64,000 nucleotides of DNA from contig JADKCC010000022.1 in NCBI GenBank assembly GCA_016714785.1, positions 181,904 through 245,903 on the forward strand, written 5' to 3'. A model generated the notes under the pieces. It saw only the letters and a program-made list of their open reading frames with translations. It did not search any database and was not told where the DNA came from. Shown here piece after piece: positions 1-10,535 of the stretch. Each line of letters starts with the position of its first letter. The first letter of the stretch is position 1. The position numbers and the translations under genes were made by a program. The stretch is from Saprospiraceae bacterium. Lineage in GTDB: Bacteria > Bacteroidota > Bacteroidia > Chitinophagales > Saprospiraceae.

Positions 1-339
1 TAAAAATTTAGAATAATATTCTAAAAATTCAACAACATTATCAACATGTTCTATAACATCTAATATTGTAATAATTTGATATTTAATATCTATGTCTAAT
101 TTATCAGGAGTAACTATATTATACCCATTATTATTTAATTTTAAAACTTCATCAAAATTGATATCTGTTCCTATTAAAGATGCTGATATAGATTTTATTT
201 TAGAGTGAATCCATTCAGGGTTGTTAAAACTTTTATCTTGGCCAACACAACCAACGTCAAGTACTTTTTTGTTTTTACAAAACTTGATAATAAGACTATT
301 TTTATCACTAATAGGTGATTTGTATATTTCGGTTATCAT
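1..339 (-). CDS. SAM-dependent methyltransferase, partial (C-terminus beyond window)
   Basis: The leftward reading frame opens at ATG 339 and stays open to the window edge, so only the first ~113 residues are visible. It contains a class I methyltransferase motif I (VLDVGCVGQ), an acidic motif II region (GTDIN) and a motif close to ILDVIEHVDN, the post-motif segment typical of Methyltransf_11/23 proteins. The start overlaps the stop of the upstream methyltransferase gene by the four bases ATGA, which implies translational coupling. It is the third gene of a leftward operon with a deacetylase-like protein, so a role in modifying a glycan or lipid-linked sugar is plausible. The substrate cannot be told from the sequence. 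Confidence 0.75.
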   Translation of the reverse strand, partial: MITEIYKSPISDKNSLIIKFCKNKKVLDVGCVGQDKSFNNPEWIHSKIKSISASLIGTDINFDEVLKLNNNGYNIVTPDKLDIDIKYQIITILDVIEHVDNVVEFLEYYSKFL

Positions 340-1001
340 TTGTTAATAATTAAAAAATAATATTTCTTTGATTGAAAAAATCTTAAAAAGTTTTTAAGCC
401 CTAAAGTAGTAAAAATACTTTTACAAACCACTTTGTTATAAGGATAAAATATTCTTACCTGACTATATTTACTGTCTAATTTTGAAATTAATTGGTTTAT
501 TTCATCTTTTGTATGGTTATACCACCCAGTAGGTTCGTTACCAGAAAAATCGCTAAAGGACCATATAATCAGCATTCCCTTTTCATTTGTATTTGCTAAT
601 AATTTTTCAACTTTATTGATATATTCAGATTGGTCTTTAACATTGAGAATGGAAAAACCGAATGCTGTGACACAATCGAATTTTTCTATAAACTGGACTG
701 TAGAATAAAAATCATAGGTAATAAATTTAAGGTCTTTACAATCGTTTAAAAGTTCATTTACTCGAATAATATTTTCAACGAAATCTGCACCAACAACTTT
801 TCTGAATTTGTTGGTAAGATAATAAGTTTTTAAGCCAAAGCCACAACCAATATCAAGACAAGTTGAAAGTTGTAACTTATTAAAATCAATATATTGTAAT
901 AATCTATCAAATTGATATCCAAAAAATTCAATTTCATTTTTATAACAATTTATGTGTCTAAAGCTTGCATACTTTTCTTCGTATTTAACTCTTGGTTTCA
1001 T
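336..1001 (-). CDS. class I SAM-dependent methyltransferase
   Basis: A 221-residue protein with motif I LDIGCGFGLKTYYL near residues 50-63 and an acidic residue of motif II (VVGADF) about 20 residues later, as in class I Rossmann methyltransferases. ATG 1001 is preferred over the TTG one codon upstream. It lies 22 bases behind the deacetylase-like gene and its stop overlaps the next methyltransferase start by ATGA. Two adjacent methyltransferases plus a deacetylase-like enzyme suggest exopolysaccharide or O-antigen decoration, but that is inference from context. No substrate-specifying domain was recognised. Confidence 0.75.
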   Translation of the reverse strand: MKPRVKYEEKYASFRHINCYKNEIEFFGYQFDRLLQYIDFNKLQLSTCLDIGCGFGLKTYYLTNKFRKVVGADFVENIIRVNELLNDCKDLKFITYDFYSTVQFIEKFDCVTAFGFSILNVKDQSEYINKVEKLLANTNEKGMLIIWSFSDFSGNEPTGWYNHTKDEINQLISKLDSKYSQVRIFYPYNKVVCKSIFTTLGLKNFLRFFQSKKYYFLIINK

Positions 1002-1023
1002 CAATTCAAATTAAGTTCAGATT

Positions 1024-2286
1024 TTAACAATATTCTTTAATAATTTCACTTGATGAAACTGATTTAACCCTTGACTCTACTAAATATTGAAGTAGTTTAC
1101 GGTATTCTTCTGCATAACCTTTGTATTTAAAATTTGTAAAAAAGGTATTATGCCAGAGAACAGAGATTAAACAATCATACTTGTTTTTTTCAAAAAATTC
1201 TACTATTAATTTGGATGTATTTTTAACTGGTACATTCAAATATTTATAAAAAAGTACCGTCCATGACATTAAGTGGAACTTCAATAAAGTCAAACTCAAC
1301 ATTTTTTCTAAATTAAATGGTTTAAATGGTAATCCAAAAGAATTTCTAAAACCATAATGATCAGCAAACCCTAGGCTAGAATCAAGCTTAACATTTGAAT
1401 CACCTATATTAAACCATAGATTAGGTATTTGAAATTTTAAAAAATGGTGCCGATTTATTTTTGTTTCAAATGGCAACATATTCAATTCTTCATTGATGGT
1501 AAAATTTAAGGTACTTTTATGTAATCCATTGTCCTCTGATTTATTACTCAAATCCTTTAATTGTTTGCTCGAATAATCTCCATTCTTTATCTTTTTCTCT
1601 CCTATTTTATTTGAAACAAGCCAGAAAAAAGCACTTTTCATTCCATGTAAAGTATGAATAGAATTTATTTTATCTATATTTTGCCAATCTGGATTCCCAA
1701 TAACCTCATTAAAAATTAGCTTCAAAATTATATCAATTCGCCCTTGCTTAAATGCCCATAAACCATCTTGCAGAAATGAACCATTCACGCTATCAATGTC
1801 ATGTGATAAAAACACCTTTGACAAGGTTGATTTAAGTATTTTGCTATTAAGTTTTAAAACATCTAAACAAAATTGTTTTAAATAGTTAAACACTAAATTT
1901 TCAGTAACACAATTATATTTAAATTGATATGAATTTCTATACTGAAACCTATTATACGCATCATTATTTTCAAAACCATACTCTTGAAAACAATTAAGCA
2001 TATAGAAGGAAGAAGATAGCCAATCAGGTTGTCCGTTTTCAAAATAAATTATTGGCTTTTCTTTAAAATAATTGTCATAACTGTATCTCTGGGCTACCAT
2101 TATTGATGTGAAAAAGCTAAAATTAATCGGGCAGGAAAAATTTGATTTATGATCGAATATAAAGTCTGCATCACCTATATTATTAACATAATTGAAATTT
2201 AATTCAAAACATTTACTAATAATCTTAAATATTGACTTTATAGGGCCACTATAAATTTCATTTTTAGAAATAAAAATTTTATACAA
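1024..2286 (-). CDS. polysaccharide deacetylase-like protein
   Basis: A 420-residue protein without a signal peptide. Around residues 160-170 it has SHDIDS, the His-Asp-x-Asp start of the NodB/CE4 deacetylase motif as seen in the divergent deacetylases of Bacteroidota polysaccharide clusters. Near residues 305-320 it has GFADHYGFRNSFGLPF, a conserved downstream block, and a C-terminal LWHNTFF segment. The apparent start is TTG 2286; no in-frame ATG is nearby. A TAnnTTTG box (TACTTTTG) on the minus strand at 2312-2319 lies just upstream, so this gene probably heads the operon. It would remove acetyl groups from a sugar polymer or lipid-linked sugar. The family call is moderately sure, the substrate unknown. 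Confidence 0.6.
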   Translation of the reverse strand: MYKIFISKNEIYSGPIKSIFKIISKCFELNFNYVNNIGDADFIFDHKSNFSCPINFSFFTSIMVAQRYSYDNYFKEKPIIYFENGQPDWLSSSFYMLNCFQEYGFENNDAYNRFQYRNSYQFKYNCVTENLVFNYLKQFCLDVLKLNSKILKSTLSKVFLSHDIDSVNGSFLQDGLWAFKQGRIDIILKLIFNEVIGNPDWQNIDKINSIHTLHGMKSAFFWLVSNKIGEKKIKNGDYSSKQLKDLSNKSEDNGLHKSTLNFTINEELNMLPFETKINRHHFLKFQIPNLWFNIGDSNVKLDSSLGFADHYGFRNSFGLPFKPFNLEKMLSLTLLKFHLMSWTVLFYKYLNVPVKNTSKLIVEFFEKNKYDCLISVLWHNTFFTNFKYKGYAEEYRKLLQYLVESRVKSVSSSEIIKEYC

Positions 2287-2387
2287 TGTATATTTTTTGT
2301 TTTTAATAGTACAAAAGTAACAAAATTTTTATTTAAGGTAGAAGATTTTGCTACAAAAAAAATCACAATTATTTACCCACCTAAACA

Positions 2388-4391
2388 TCATACCTTCTTC
2401 TTCAGCGCCAACAATTCATCCCGCAACTGCGCAGCAGTGATGAAATCTAAATCTTTGGCTGCTTTTTTCATTTTTGCTTCTGTGTCGTTGATGAGTTTAG
2501 TGAGTTGATCTTTATTCATATATGCTATCACAGGATCAGCAGCAATGCTATCTTGTATATCTGGCTCTATATATACCATGGGTTTTTTACCTCGAATGTC
2601 TAAGATCGATTTCTGATTGAGGATATCTTCCCTAGATTTAAATACCGTGGTCGGTGTGATGCCATGTTCTTGGTTATATGCAATCTGCACTGCGCGCCTC
2701 CTATTTGTCTCATCAATGGTATGGTTCATGCTGTCGGTGACTTTATCCGCATAAAAGATAACCAAACCATTACTATTTCTAGCCGCACGACCAGCGGTTT
2801 GTGTAAGTGAGCGGGCATTTCTCAAAAATCCTTCTTTGTCCGCATCGAGGACTGCTACTAATGATACTTCGGGCAAATCTAAACCTTCTCTCAAAGATTG
2901 ACACCGACTAATACATCAAACTCTCCTAACCTTAAATCTCTGATGATCTCTACCCTATCCATCGTATCTACTTCACTGTGTATATACCTTACTTTTATGT
3001 TTAATTTTACTAGGTATTTAGTAAGTTCTTCAGCCATCCGTTTGGTGAGTGTAGTAACCAGTACCCTTTCATCACTTTCTATACGCTTTTGGATTTCGTC
3101 CATCAGATCATCTATTTGATTGATACTCGGACGCACTTCGATAGGTGGATCAAGCAATCCTGTAGGTCTTACTATTTGTTCCACAACTACACCTTCGGTT
3201 TGCGCTAGTTCATAGTCACCCGGTGTAGCACTGACATATACTACTTGATTGATGACAGATTCAAACTCATCAAAACTTAATGGTCTATTGTCCATAGCAG
3301 ATGGCAATCTAAACCCAAAATTAACAAGATTTATCTTCCTTGCCCTATCTCCTCCCCACATGCCGCGTACTTGAGGCAGCGTTTGGTGGCTTTCATCTAT
3401 GATCATAAGGTAATCATCTGGAAAATAATCCAATAAGCAAAAGGTCGTGTACCTTGACGCCTTCCATCAAAAAACGTGAATAATTTTCTATACCACTACA
3501 ATAACCCAACTCTCTGATCATTTCCAAGTCAAAATTGACACGTTCTTTGATTCTCTGCGCTTCCAGATATCTACCTTCTGATTCAAAAATATCTCATGGT
3601 TGTGCAACTCATCTTCAATATCTCTGATAACTTGATTCAATCTATCTTTTGGAGCAACATAAAGATTGGCAGGAAAGATGGCGGCATGTTCTAAAGTTGT
3701 GATACGCTTACCGCTCTCAATTTCCAATTGTTCAATAACTTCAATTTCATCGCCAAAAAATATTATTCGGTAACCGTAATCCACATAAGGAAGATTGATA
3801 TCTACCGTATCTCCTTTACTCTGAAAGTGGCACGTTTAAAATCTGTTTCTGTTCTCGAGTATAAACTTTGTACTAAACTATACAAAACGCATTTCTTGAT
3901 ATGACTTGTCCTTTTTCAATACGAATGATGCCTGTTTTGTAATCATCAGGATTGCCCATACCATATATACAAGACACCGAAGATACTATTATGATATCTC
4001 TCCTTCCTGAAAGCAGAGAAGAAGTGGCTCGCAGTCTCAATTTATCTATTTCTTCATTGATTTGCAAGTCCTTTTCAATATAAGTATCAAGGTGTGATAT
4101 AAGCTTCTGGTTGATAATAATCATAATAGGAGACAAAATACTCGACGGCATTCTCTGGAAAAACTCATAACTCAGCATACAACTGAGCAGTCAATGTTTT
4201 ATTATGTGTTAATACCAAAGTGGGGCGATCTACTGCAGCTATTACATTGGCCATAGTGAAGGTTTGCCAGAACCAGTGACACCTAACAGAACCTGATACT
4301 TTTCATTATTTTCAAGGCCTTTGATCAACTGCTCTATTGCTTTAGGTTGATCACCAGTAGGCTGATAATGTGACGTTAATTTGTATGACAT
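2388..4391 (-). CDS. uvrB: UvrABC excinuclease subunit B, with several frameshifts
   Basis: UvrB is the damage-verifying helicase-like subunit of nucleotide excision repair. Read piecewise, the segment gives a full-length protein (about 667 codons, normal for UvrB). It has N-terminal SYKLTSHYQPTGDQPKAI and Walker A GVTGSGK, YYDYYQPEAY, the helicase part around SATPGDYEL and IVRPTGLLDPP, LREGLDLPEVSL, and a C-terminal UVR motif (AAQLRDELLALKKK). The frame changes at least five times: near 4265, 4190-4120, 3860-3790, 3520-3430 and 2890. At the first break GSGK is followed by one A too few in an A/C run. Full length and intact motifs between breaks favour sequencing indels over a true pseudogene. 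ATG 4391 is the start. Confidence 0.9.
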
Positions 4392-4414
4392 GCAGTGTAT
4401 TAATTATGGAAGTA

Positions 4415-4422
4415 CAAAGATA
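4415..4422 (-). promoter_or_regulatory. putative -7 box of uvrB
   Basis: On the minus strand the sequence reads TATCTTTG, a perfect match to the Bacteroidota TAnnTTTG -7 element, 23 bases upstream of the uvrB ATG. No clear TTG is seen 17-23 bases further upstream, so the assignment rests on the -7 box alone. The rest of the uvrB-E1 gap (4392-4671) holds only AT-rich sequence and, on the plus strand, TAATTTTG at 4620-4627 as a possible -7 box for the E1 gene. Confidence 0.45.
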
Positions 4423-4671
4423 GTGATTCTTTGGATAATTTTTTTTTGTAAATATATTCAAGTATTTTAATAATAACGCTGAAAGAAAAATCTAAATAAT
4501 TTTAAACCATAAATATTTTAATTCGATTTTCGTGCAAATACCAACAATAAAACGTAAAATCAAAATTACTTCTTGATAAACAAAATTAAATTTTATAATA
4601 AAATGTAAATAAATCTCCGTAATTTTGCCAATCAATTCCTTTGATAACCTAACCAACCTAATTTCTAAAGT

Positions 4672-7083
4672 ATGATAACTGATAATCAATTTACGCTAGA
4701 AATATCATCATCCACCACAGATGATGAAACTAATTACAGAAAAGATGTACTAAATGATTTGTGGATATGTCTGATAAGCCGTGAGGCCAGTCTCTTGGGG
4801 CGAAAAGAAGTGCTTAATGGAAGGCAAAATTTGGGATACTTGGTGATGGAAAGGAAGTTCCTAGTAGCTATGGCTGAGAGCTTTCCGCAAAGGCGATTGG
4901 CGTTCTGGATATTATAGGGATCAAACCTTTATGTTTGCTAGAGGATTATGCACCGTAGAACAGTATTTTTGCACAGCTTTATGCAGATTCCGAAAATGAT
5001 CCTTTTTCTGGTGGCCGACAGATGAATAGCCATTTTGCAACACCATTGATCGATGCAGATGGGAATGGCTAGATCAGACCCAAATGTATAATGTTTCGTC
5101 TGACATATCATGTACTGCTGGTCAAATGGCTCGTGGACTGGGATTAGCCATGGCTTCCAAAAAATATAGAAAATTAGATATACCTTCTCATCGCAAATTT
5201 TCTGACAATGGCAATGAAGTAAGTTTTGTGACAATAGGAGACTCTTCTACTTCAGAAGGCATATTTTGGGAAACAATGAATGCCTCGGCTGTAATGAGAG
5301 TACGACTTTTAGTTGCTGTTTGGGATGATGGATATGGGATAATGTTCCAGTTGAAATGCAAACAGCCAAAGGTTCTATATAAAAAGCTTTGGAAGGCTTT
5401 TTGCAGATGGCAATGGCAATGGCATTATGATATATACGGTAAAAGGATGGGATTATCCAGAATTATGTGCAGTTTTTGGAAAAGTATCACTCCAAAGTTA
5501 GAGACCAGCATATTCCAGCTTTGATTCATATCCAAGAATTAACGCAGCCCCAAGGGCATTCTACCAGCGGATCGCATGAAAGATATAAAACACCTGAAAG
5601 ACTGCAATGGGAGAAGGATAATGACTGTATTAAAAGGATGGCTGAATGGATAGTAGAAAATGGAATTGCAACACAAGAAGAAGTAGATGCGTTAAAGGTT
5701 AAAGCCATAGAATATACGAAAAATGCTAAGGATTCTGCTTGGAAAACATATAGTAATAGTGTAAAATCACATCAAAATACATTAAAGAATATTTATCAAG
5801 AAGTTCCATCTGTATCAAAAACTGAAGCCATTCAACATCTAGAGAGTGACCTAAATAATACGGTGAATGTTACATTTTTCAGAAGTATTATCTAATGCAA
5901 GAAAACTTTCCATTCAACTTAAAAGGTTAAATATTGCTAATGATGGGCTTCGGGATTTTATATCGAGGGGAATGAAAATCGGTGATGAAAGGTACCATAC
6001 TCATTTATATAGTGATACCAAATATTCTGCGCTCAACATACCTGTGGTAGCTCCTAAATTTGGTTTTAGAGCCGAAACTGTCAATGGTTATCAAATATTG
6101 AATGCTTATTTTGATACACTATTTGAATTCAAACCCAATATTATAGCCTTTGGCGAAGATGTGGGGCAAATAGGAGATGTAAATCAAGGTTTTGCTGGAT
6201 TGCAAGCCAAACATGGTACCGAACGAGTATTTGATACTGGCATCAGAGAGTGGACGATTATGGGTCAAGCCATGGGTGGATCAATGCGTGGCTTAAGGCC
6301 AATAGCTGAAATCCAATATTTAGATTATATGGCTTATGCTTTTTCGCTGCTAACTGATGATTTAGCGACGTTGAGATACAGATCCAATGGCATTCAACGT
6401 GCTCCAGCTATTGTACGTACTCGTGGACACAGACTAGAAGGAATATGGCATGCAGGTTCTCCCATGGGTATGATTTTGACATCTATGCAAGGTATTTATT
6501 TATGCGTGCCTAGAAATATGGTTCAAGCAGTAGGTTTTTACAACACTTTACTCAAATCTGATGACCCAGGTATCGTAGTAGAATGTTTGAATGGGTATCG
6601 GTTGAAAGAAAAAATGCCAACCAATTTGTTAGAATATACGATACCATTAGGCAAACCGGAGATTTTGCAAGAAGGTAAAGATATTACATTGGTTACTTAT
6701 GGTTCGTGTGTCAGAGAAGCACAAAAGGACTAGATTTGCTCAAGGGATTTGATGTTTCTGTAGAGTTGATAGATGCGCAGACTTTGATGCCTTTTTGATC
6801 TCGAAGGTGTGATTGTAAATTCGCTCAAAAACCAATCGTCTCATTATACTGGATGAAGATATACCTGGTGGTGCTTCGGCTTATATATTGAGAGAAATTT
6901 TGGAAAAATGGGATGGATATAAATATCTTGATGCTAAACCTGTTACTTTAACAGGCGCGGCACACCACACCTTTTGGATCTGATGGTGATTATTTCACTA
7001 AGCCTAATCCTGAAGACATATTTGATTGTATCATACAAATGATGGAAGACACCTTTCCAAAAGATTTTAACAACCTGTTCTAA
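4672..7083 (+). CDS. 2-oxoacid dehydrogenase E1, fused alpha and beta subunits, with frameshifts
   Basis: The region encodes, in pieces, a thiamine-diphosphate-dependent E1 (branched-chain 2-oxoacid or pyruvate dehydrogenase type) in which alpha and beta chains are joined, an arrangement common in Bacteroidota. The alpha half has RQMNSHF, SSDISCTAGQMARGLGLAMA and the ThDP motif GDSSTSEG...MNA. The beta half has IIAFGEDVGQIGDVNQGFAGL, IREWTIMGQAMGGSMRGLRP and EIQYLDYMAYAF, and ends with HHTPFGSDGD and a stop at 7081-7083. The total is about 800 codons, right for the fusion. Breaks lie near 4910-5090, 5330-5480, 5870-5890, 6730, 6800 and 6960. Complete domain order argues for indel errors. The exact substrate (branched-chain or pyruvate) cannot be decided here. 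Confidence 0.85.
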
Positions 7084-7238
7084 AAAATATTGAGTTATTT
7101 TAATAAAAAATCATAAACTAATCTTAAAACATTTGTAAATATAATTTTTTCTAATATTTGCAATAATTTTCTTTGATTGGACGCTAAAAGCTACCAACAC
7201 AACGTTATAATTTTTTTTAATTAAGAATAGATCAACAA

Positions 7239-7961
7239 TTGGACACTTGTTTAGTAATCATACCTACTTATAACGAAATTGAAAACATACATTCAATCAT
7301 TGATGCTGTGTTAAAACAAGGTGCTCAGTTTTCAGTCCTGATAGTAGATGACAATTCACCAGATGGCACAGGTGAAATTGTAAAAATACTACAACAAAAA
7401 GACTCCAAAATTCATCTATTACAACGTGAAGGAAAACTAGGGTTAGGCACTGCTTATATTGCAGGTTTTAAATATGGTTTAGCACATAACTTTGACTATA
7501 TCTTTGAAATGGATGCAGATTTTAGTCACAATCCAGATGATTTGCCTAGATTGCTCGATGCTTGCCAAAACGGTGCTGACGTAGCCATAGGAAGTAGGTA
7601 TGTAAAAGGTGGTAATATCAAAAACTGGTCAAAAGATCGTTTAGTACTTTCGTATGGTGCTTCGTTATATGTAAAGTCTATAACTTGGCTGCCTGTCAAT
7701 GATCCTACTGCTGGCTTCATCTGTTATAAGAATAAAGTATTGAAAGCCCTAGACTTGGAAAAAATCAGATTTATAGGTTATACATTTCAGATAGAAATGA
7801 AATACTATGCTTGGAATAAAGGCTTTAAACTGAAAGAAGTGCCAATTACTTTTGTAGATCGAGAAAAAGGAAATTCAAAAATGCACGCAAATATCGTTTC
7901 TGAAGCCATCAAAGGCGTACTAAAAATGAGATGGCGTAAGATCAATGGTTACTACCAATAA
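7239..7961 (+). CDS. polyprenol-phosphate glycosyltransferase (dolichyl-phosphate mannosyltransferase family, GT2)
   Basis: A 240-residue family 2 glycosyltransferase of the DPM1 type, which moves a hexose from a nucleotide sugar to a polyprenol phosphate on the inner face of the membrane. Visible motifs are IIPTYNEIENI at the N-terminus, VDDNSPDGTG, FEMDADFSHNPDDLP (catalytic DxD region), IGSRYVKGG, and a C-terminal FVDREKGNSKM typical of bacterial DPM1 homologues. It has no C-terminal membrane helices, as in the short DPM1 class. The start appears to be TTG 7239, since no in-frame ATG precedes the conserved block. The product may feed lipoprotein or surface glycosylation; that is inference. 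Confidence 0.85.
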   Translation: MDTCLVIIPTYNEIENIHSIIDAVLKQGAQFSVLIVDDNSPDGTGEIVKILQQKDSKIHLLQREGKLGLGTAYIAGFKYGLAHNFDYIFEMDADFSHNPDDLPRLLDACQNGADVAIGSRYVKGGNIKNWSKDRLVLSYGASLYVKSITWLPVNDPTAGFICYKNKVLKALDLEKIRFIGYTFQIEMKYYAWNKGFKLKEVPITFVDREKGNSKMHANIVSEAIKGVLKMRWRKINGYYQ

Positions 7962-8335
7962 AAAAAACTATCTAACACAGGAGTTAAAATGCCATAAGTT
8001 ATATAGTTCATTTAGTAGTAATCTTATAAATATAGTACTCTTGTGAGTTAACATCAAAGTGTAAGATTGAGTTCACTCCTAAAAGCCAAAAATGATGAAA
8101 TGCCACTAAGACTCTAAGGTTTTTAAAATATTGATTATTAACTATATGGAATTTGGGCTTTTTTGTGTATTTGTGCCTTTGTAGCAAAATTATACTTTTC
8201 GGAGCTTACTCAATATTGTAAATAAATGTCAAAGAGACTTAATTGAGAAAATACAGTACTTTTTAGTACTTTTACACTAAATATTTAAACGATATAATCC
8301 TAGTTTGTGTTAATAACTCATCTTAATATACCAAA
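7962..8335. other. intergenic region, no gene seen
   Basis: This AT-rich stretch has no credible reading frame. At 8255-8274 the ten-base string AGTACTTTTN occurs twice in direct tandem; AGTACT is itself palindromic, so a dimeric regulator site is possible but not supported further. CCTTTG at about 8177 resembles a -7 box with a mismatch in the leading TA. Confidence 0.4.
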
Positions 8336-9004
8336 ATGAAATATATAATTATATTAATCCTTCCTTTCTTTCTTGCCTTTAGTGGCCCATCGATTAAGAT
8401 AGGTTTACTTAAATATGGTGGTGGCGGCGATTGGTACGCGAACCCAACTTCTTTAGTCAATCTTTCTGCATTTTGTAATAAATTTTTAGGTACTAATATA
8501 GATCCTGAATATGCCGTTGTTGATGCTGGAAGTATTGAATTGTTTAACTATCCTTTAGTTCACATGACTGGTCATGGGAATGTGGTATTTACCACAGCCG
8601 ATGCTGAAAACTTAAGAAATTATTTAATTGCTGGAGGTTTTTTGCATATAGATGACAATTACGGTATGGATCCTTTTGTACGAGTAGCAATGAAAAAGGT
8701 ATTTCCTGAACTAGCCTTTGTAGAGTTGCCTTTCGATCATCCTATCTACAATCAAAAGTATAAGTTTGAAAATGGAGTACCCAAAATTCATAAACATGAT
8801 GAAAAACCAGCAAGAGGCTATGGTTTAATTTGGGAAGGTAGATTGGTGTGTTTTTATTCTTATGAATCAGATCTCGGTGATGGATGGGAAGACCCAGAAG
8901 TACATAAAGACCCTGAAGATGTGAGAATAAAAGCCCTAAAATGGGAGCAAATATTGTACAATATGTTTTTGGTTATTAGATCTTTAAGCTCATTCACTTA
9001 TTAA
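8336..9004 (+). CDS. DUF4159 domain protein, exported
   Basis: A 222-residue protein with an N-terminal hydrophobic signal (about residues 1-16) followed by the DUF4159 fold: KIGLLKYGGGGDWYANP, HMTGHGN, AGGFLHIDDNYG, ELPFDHPIY and a C-terminal YSYESDLGDGWEDPEVH. DUF4159 proteins are widespread in Bacteroidota, often near gliding or MoxR/BatA genes, and their molecular function is not established. The fold resembles glutamine-amidotransferase-like domains, but no catalytic role is claimed. The gene stands just upstream of kdsA on the same strand, with an 18-base gap to that gene's apparent start. Confidence 0.85.
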   Translation: MKYIIILILPFFLAFSGPSIKIGLLKYGGGGDWYANPTSLVNLSAFCNKFLGTNIDPEYAVVDAGSIELFNYPLVHMTGHGNVVFTTADAENLRNYLIAGGFLHIDDNYGMDPFVRVAMKKVFPELAFVELPFDHPIYNQKYKFENGVPKIHKHDEKPARGYGLIWEGRLVCFYSYESDLGDGWEDPEVHKDPEDVRIKALKWEQILYNMFLVIRSLSSFTY

Positions 9005-9022
9005 TTACATTTAACTATTATC

Positions 9023-9852
9023 ATGCAGACATATTCACTAGTTCCTTCAATAAAAACATAAGTCATCGTACTTCTAATAACTTTTTTTCTTATCGCTGGA
9101 CCATGTGCCATAGAGTCAGAAACTATGGCAATGGACATAGCAGAAAAAAAAAAAGAATTACTTCTGACCTTAAGATCCCTTATGTTTTCAAAGGATCTTA
9201 TCGTAAAGCAAATCGTTCATCTATCCACTCATTTACAGGTATCGGCGACGAAAAAGCTCTCAAAATTATAAGAAAAGTAGCAGAGAATTTTGACCTGCCA
9301 GTCACTACAGATATTCATACAGACGAAGAAGCCGCCATCGCAGCTGAATATGTGGACATTTTGCAAATTCCCGCTTTTCTTTGCAGGCAAACTTCTCTGA
9401 TAGCAGCAGCAGCCAATACTGGTAAGGTGGTCAATATTAAAAAGGGACAATTTATGAGCCCGGAATCAATGATACATGCAGTGCATAAGGTGAGAGAATG
9501 TAATAATGAAAAAGTAATGCTGACTGAACGTGGCAATACATTTGGCTACCAAGATTTAGTGGTAGATTTTCGCGGCATACCTGTGATGCAATCATTTGGT
9601 GTACCTATTATTATGGATTGTACTCACTCACTGCAACAACCCAACCAGCCTTCCGGCGTAACGGGTGGGAAACCTGGATTAATCGGCACTATCGCCAAAG
9701 CAGCCATTGCTGTTGGTGCTGATGGTATCTTTTTAGAAACGCACCCAAATCCTTCCGAAGCCAAATCTGATGCAGCCAATATGTTACCGCTGGCACAGTT
9801 AGAAGCTTTATTAATAAAACTAGTTAATATAAGACAAGCTCTTGTTGATTAG
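9023..9852 (+). CDS. kdsA: 3-deoxy-8-phosphooctulonate (KDO-8-P) synthase, frameshifted N-terminus
   Basis: KdsA condenses phosphoenolpyruvate and arabinose-5-phosphate to KDO-8-P for lipopolysaccharide. From about 9085 the sequence reads FFLIAGPCAIESE, then in a second frame LKIPYVFKGSYRKANRSS, TDIHTDEEA, DILQIPAFLCRQT, NIKKGQFMSPE, LTERGNTFGY, MDCTHSLQQPN, and a C-terminal ETHPNPSEAKSDAANMLPL. The frame changes at an A-run near 9145-9160 (GAA then A x9). An in-frame TAA at 9059-9061 separates the likely ATG 9023 from the IAGPC block, so at least one more indel lies near 9050-9085. The overall length of about 276 codons is normal for KdsA. Likely indel errors, not a dead gene. Confidence 0.9.
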
Positions 9853-10106
9853 CAAATTTAATAAGAAATATAACAACACCATTTAGCTAAGCAAAATGGA
9901 TTTTCAAATTTGATTTAGCAACCAATTCTGGCATATTTAATCTCTGCAAAGGTAGTGAAATTTGTATTTGAGTAAAACTTTGGACGACACCAAATCTATT
10001 CTATTATATATCAACAAGATAGAAATAAGCCTGCATTTTTTGAACTGTATTTTTTGAAAATTCAATAAAAAATAACTACTTTAGTGCCTTATTTAAATAT
10101 CAAGTC

Positions 10107-10253
10107 ATGTCAAAATATAAAGTTAAAGCATCCCCAAGAAAAGAAGCATTATCAGCTCAAGATATTAAAGAAGAAAAAAAATTCTTTAAAGTTGCGATTA
10201 TCGTTACGCTTGTAGTCATTGGTCTGATATATCTATTTTTTAAATATTTATAG
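10107..10253 (+). CDS. small single-pass membrane protein (48 aa)
   Basis: ATG 10107 opens a 48-residue frame ending at TAG 10251-10253. The first ~28 residues are charged and soluble (starting MSKYKVKASPRKEALSAQ), followed by KFFKVAIIVTLVVIGLIYLF, a clean C-terminal transmembrane helix with the charged part predicted in the cytoplasm. The gene stands alone between kdsA and the response regulator. No family is recognised. The sharp amphipathic-to-hydrophobic layout and short length are what a real tail-anchored microprotein would show, but codon evidence is limited by size. Confidence 0.5.
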   Translation: MSKYKVKASPRKEALSAQDIKEEKKFFKVAIIVTLVVIGLIYLFFKYL

Positions 10254-10535
10254 TTTTTTAGGAAGCCTCCTACTTTTCAAATATTAAGTTTATCTTTACA
10301 ATATATAAGGTATAAACATAAAATAAGATGGTGTTTGTAACACTGTTATTTGCATAGTTGGGTATATTAAAAAATATAACTTAGCCATTTACTTTCTTGG
10401 CTTATGAATGTTGTGTTAATAGCTATTGCTTCTCTTTTGCGAAGATTTAATTTTCTATTTTTATTCAATATACTAGGTAATAATGCCTATTTTCTGTTCT
10501 TAATAAAAAGGGCTTGCATTATTATCATTTCAATA

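Noticed and set aside
2388..4391. uvrB as a genuine pseudogene
   Set aside because: Length and every helicase motif are intact between breaks, one break lies in a homopolymer, and neighbouring essential-type genes are broken in the same way.
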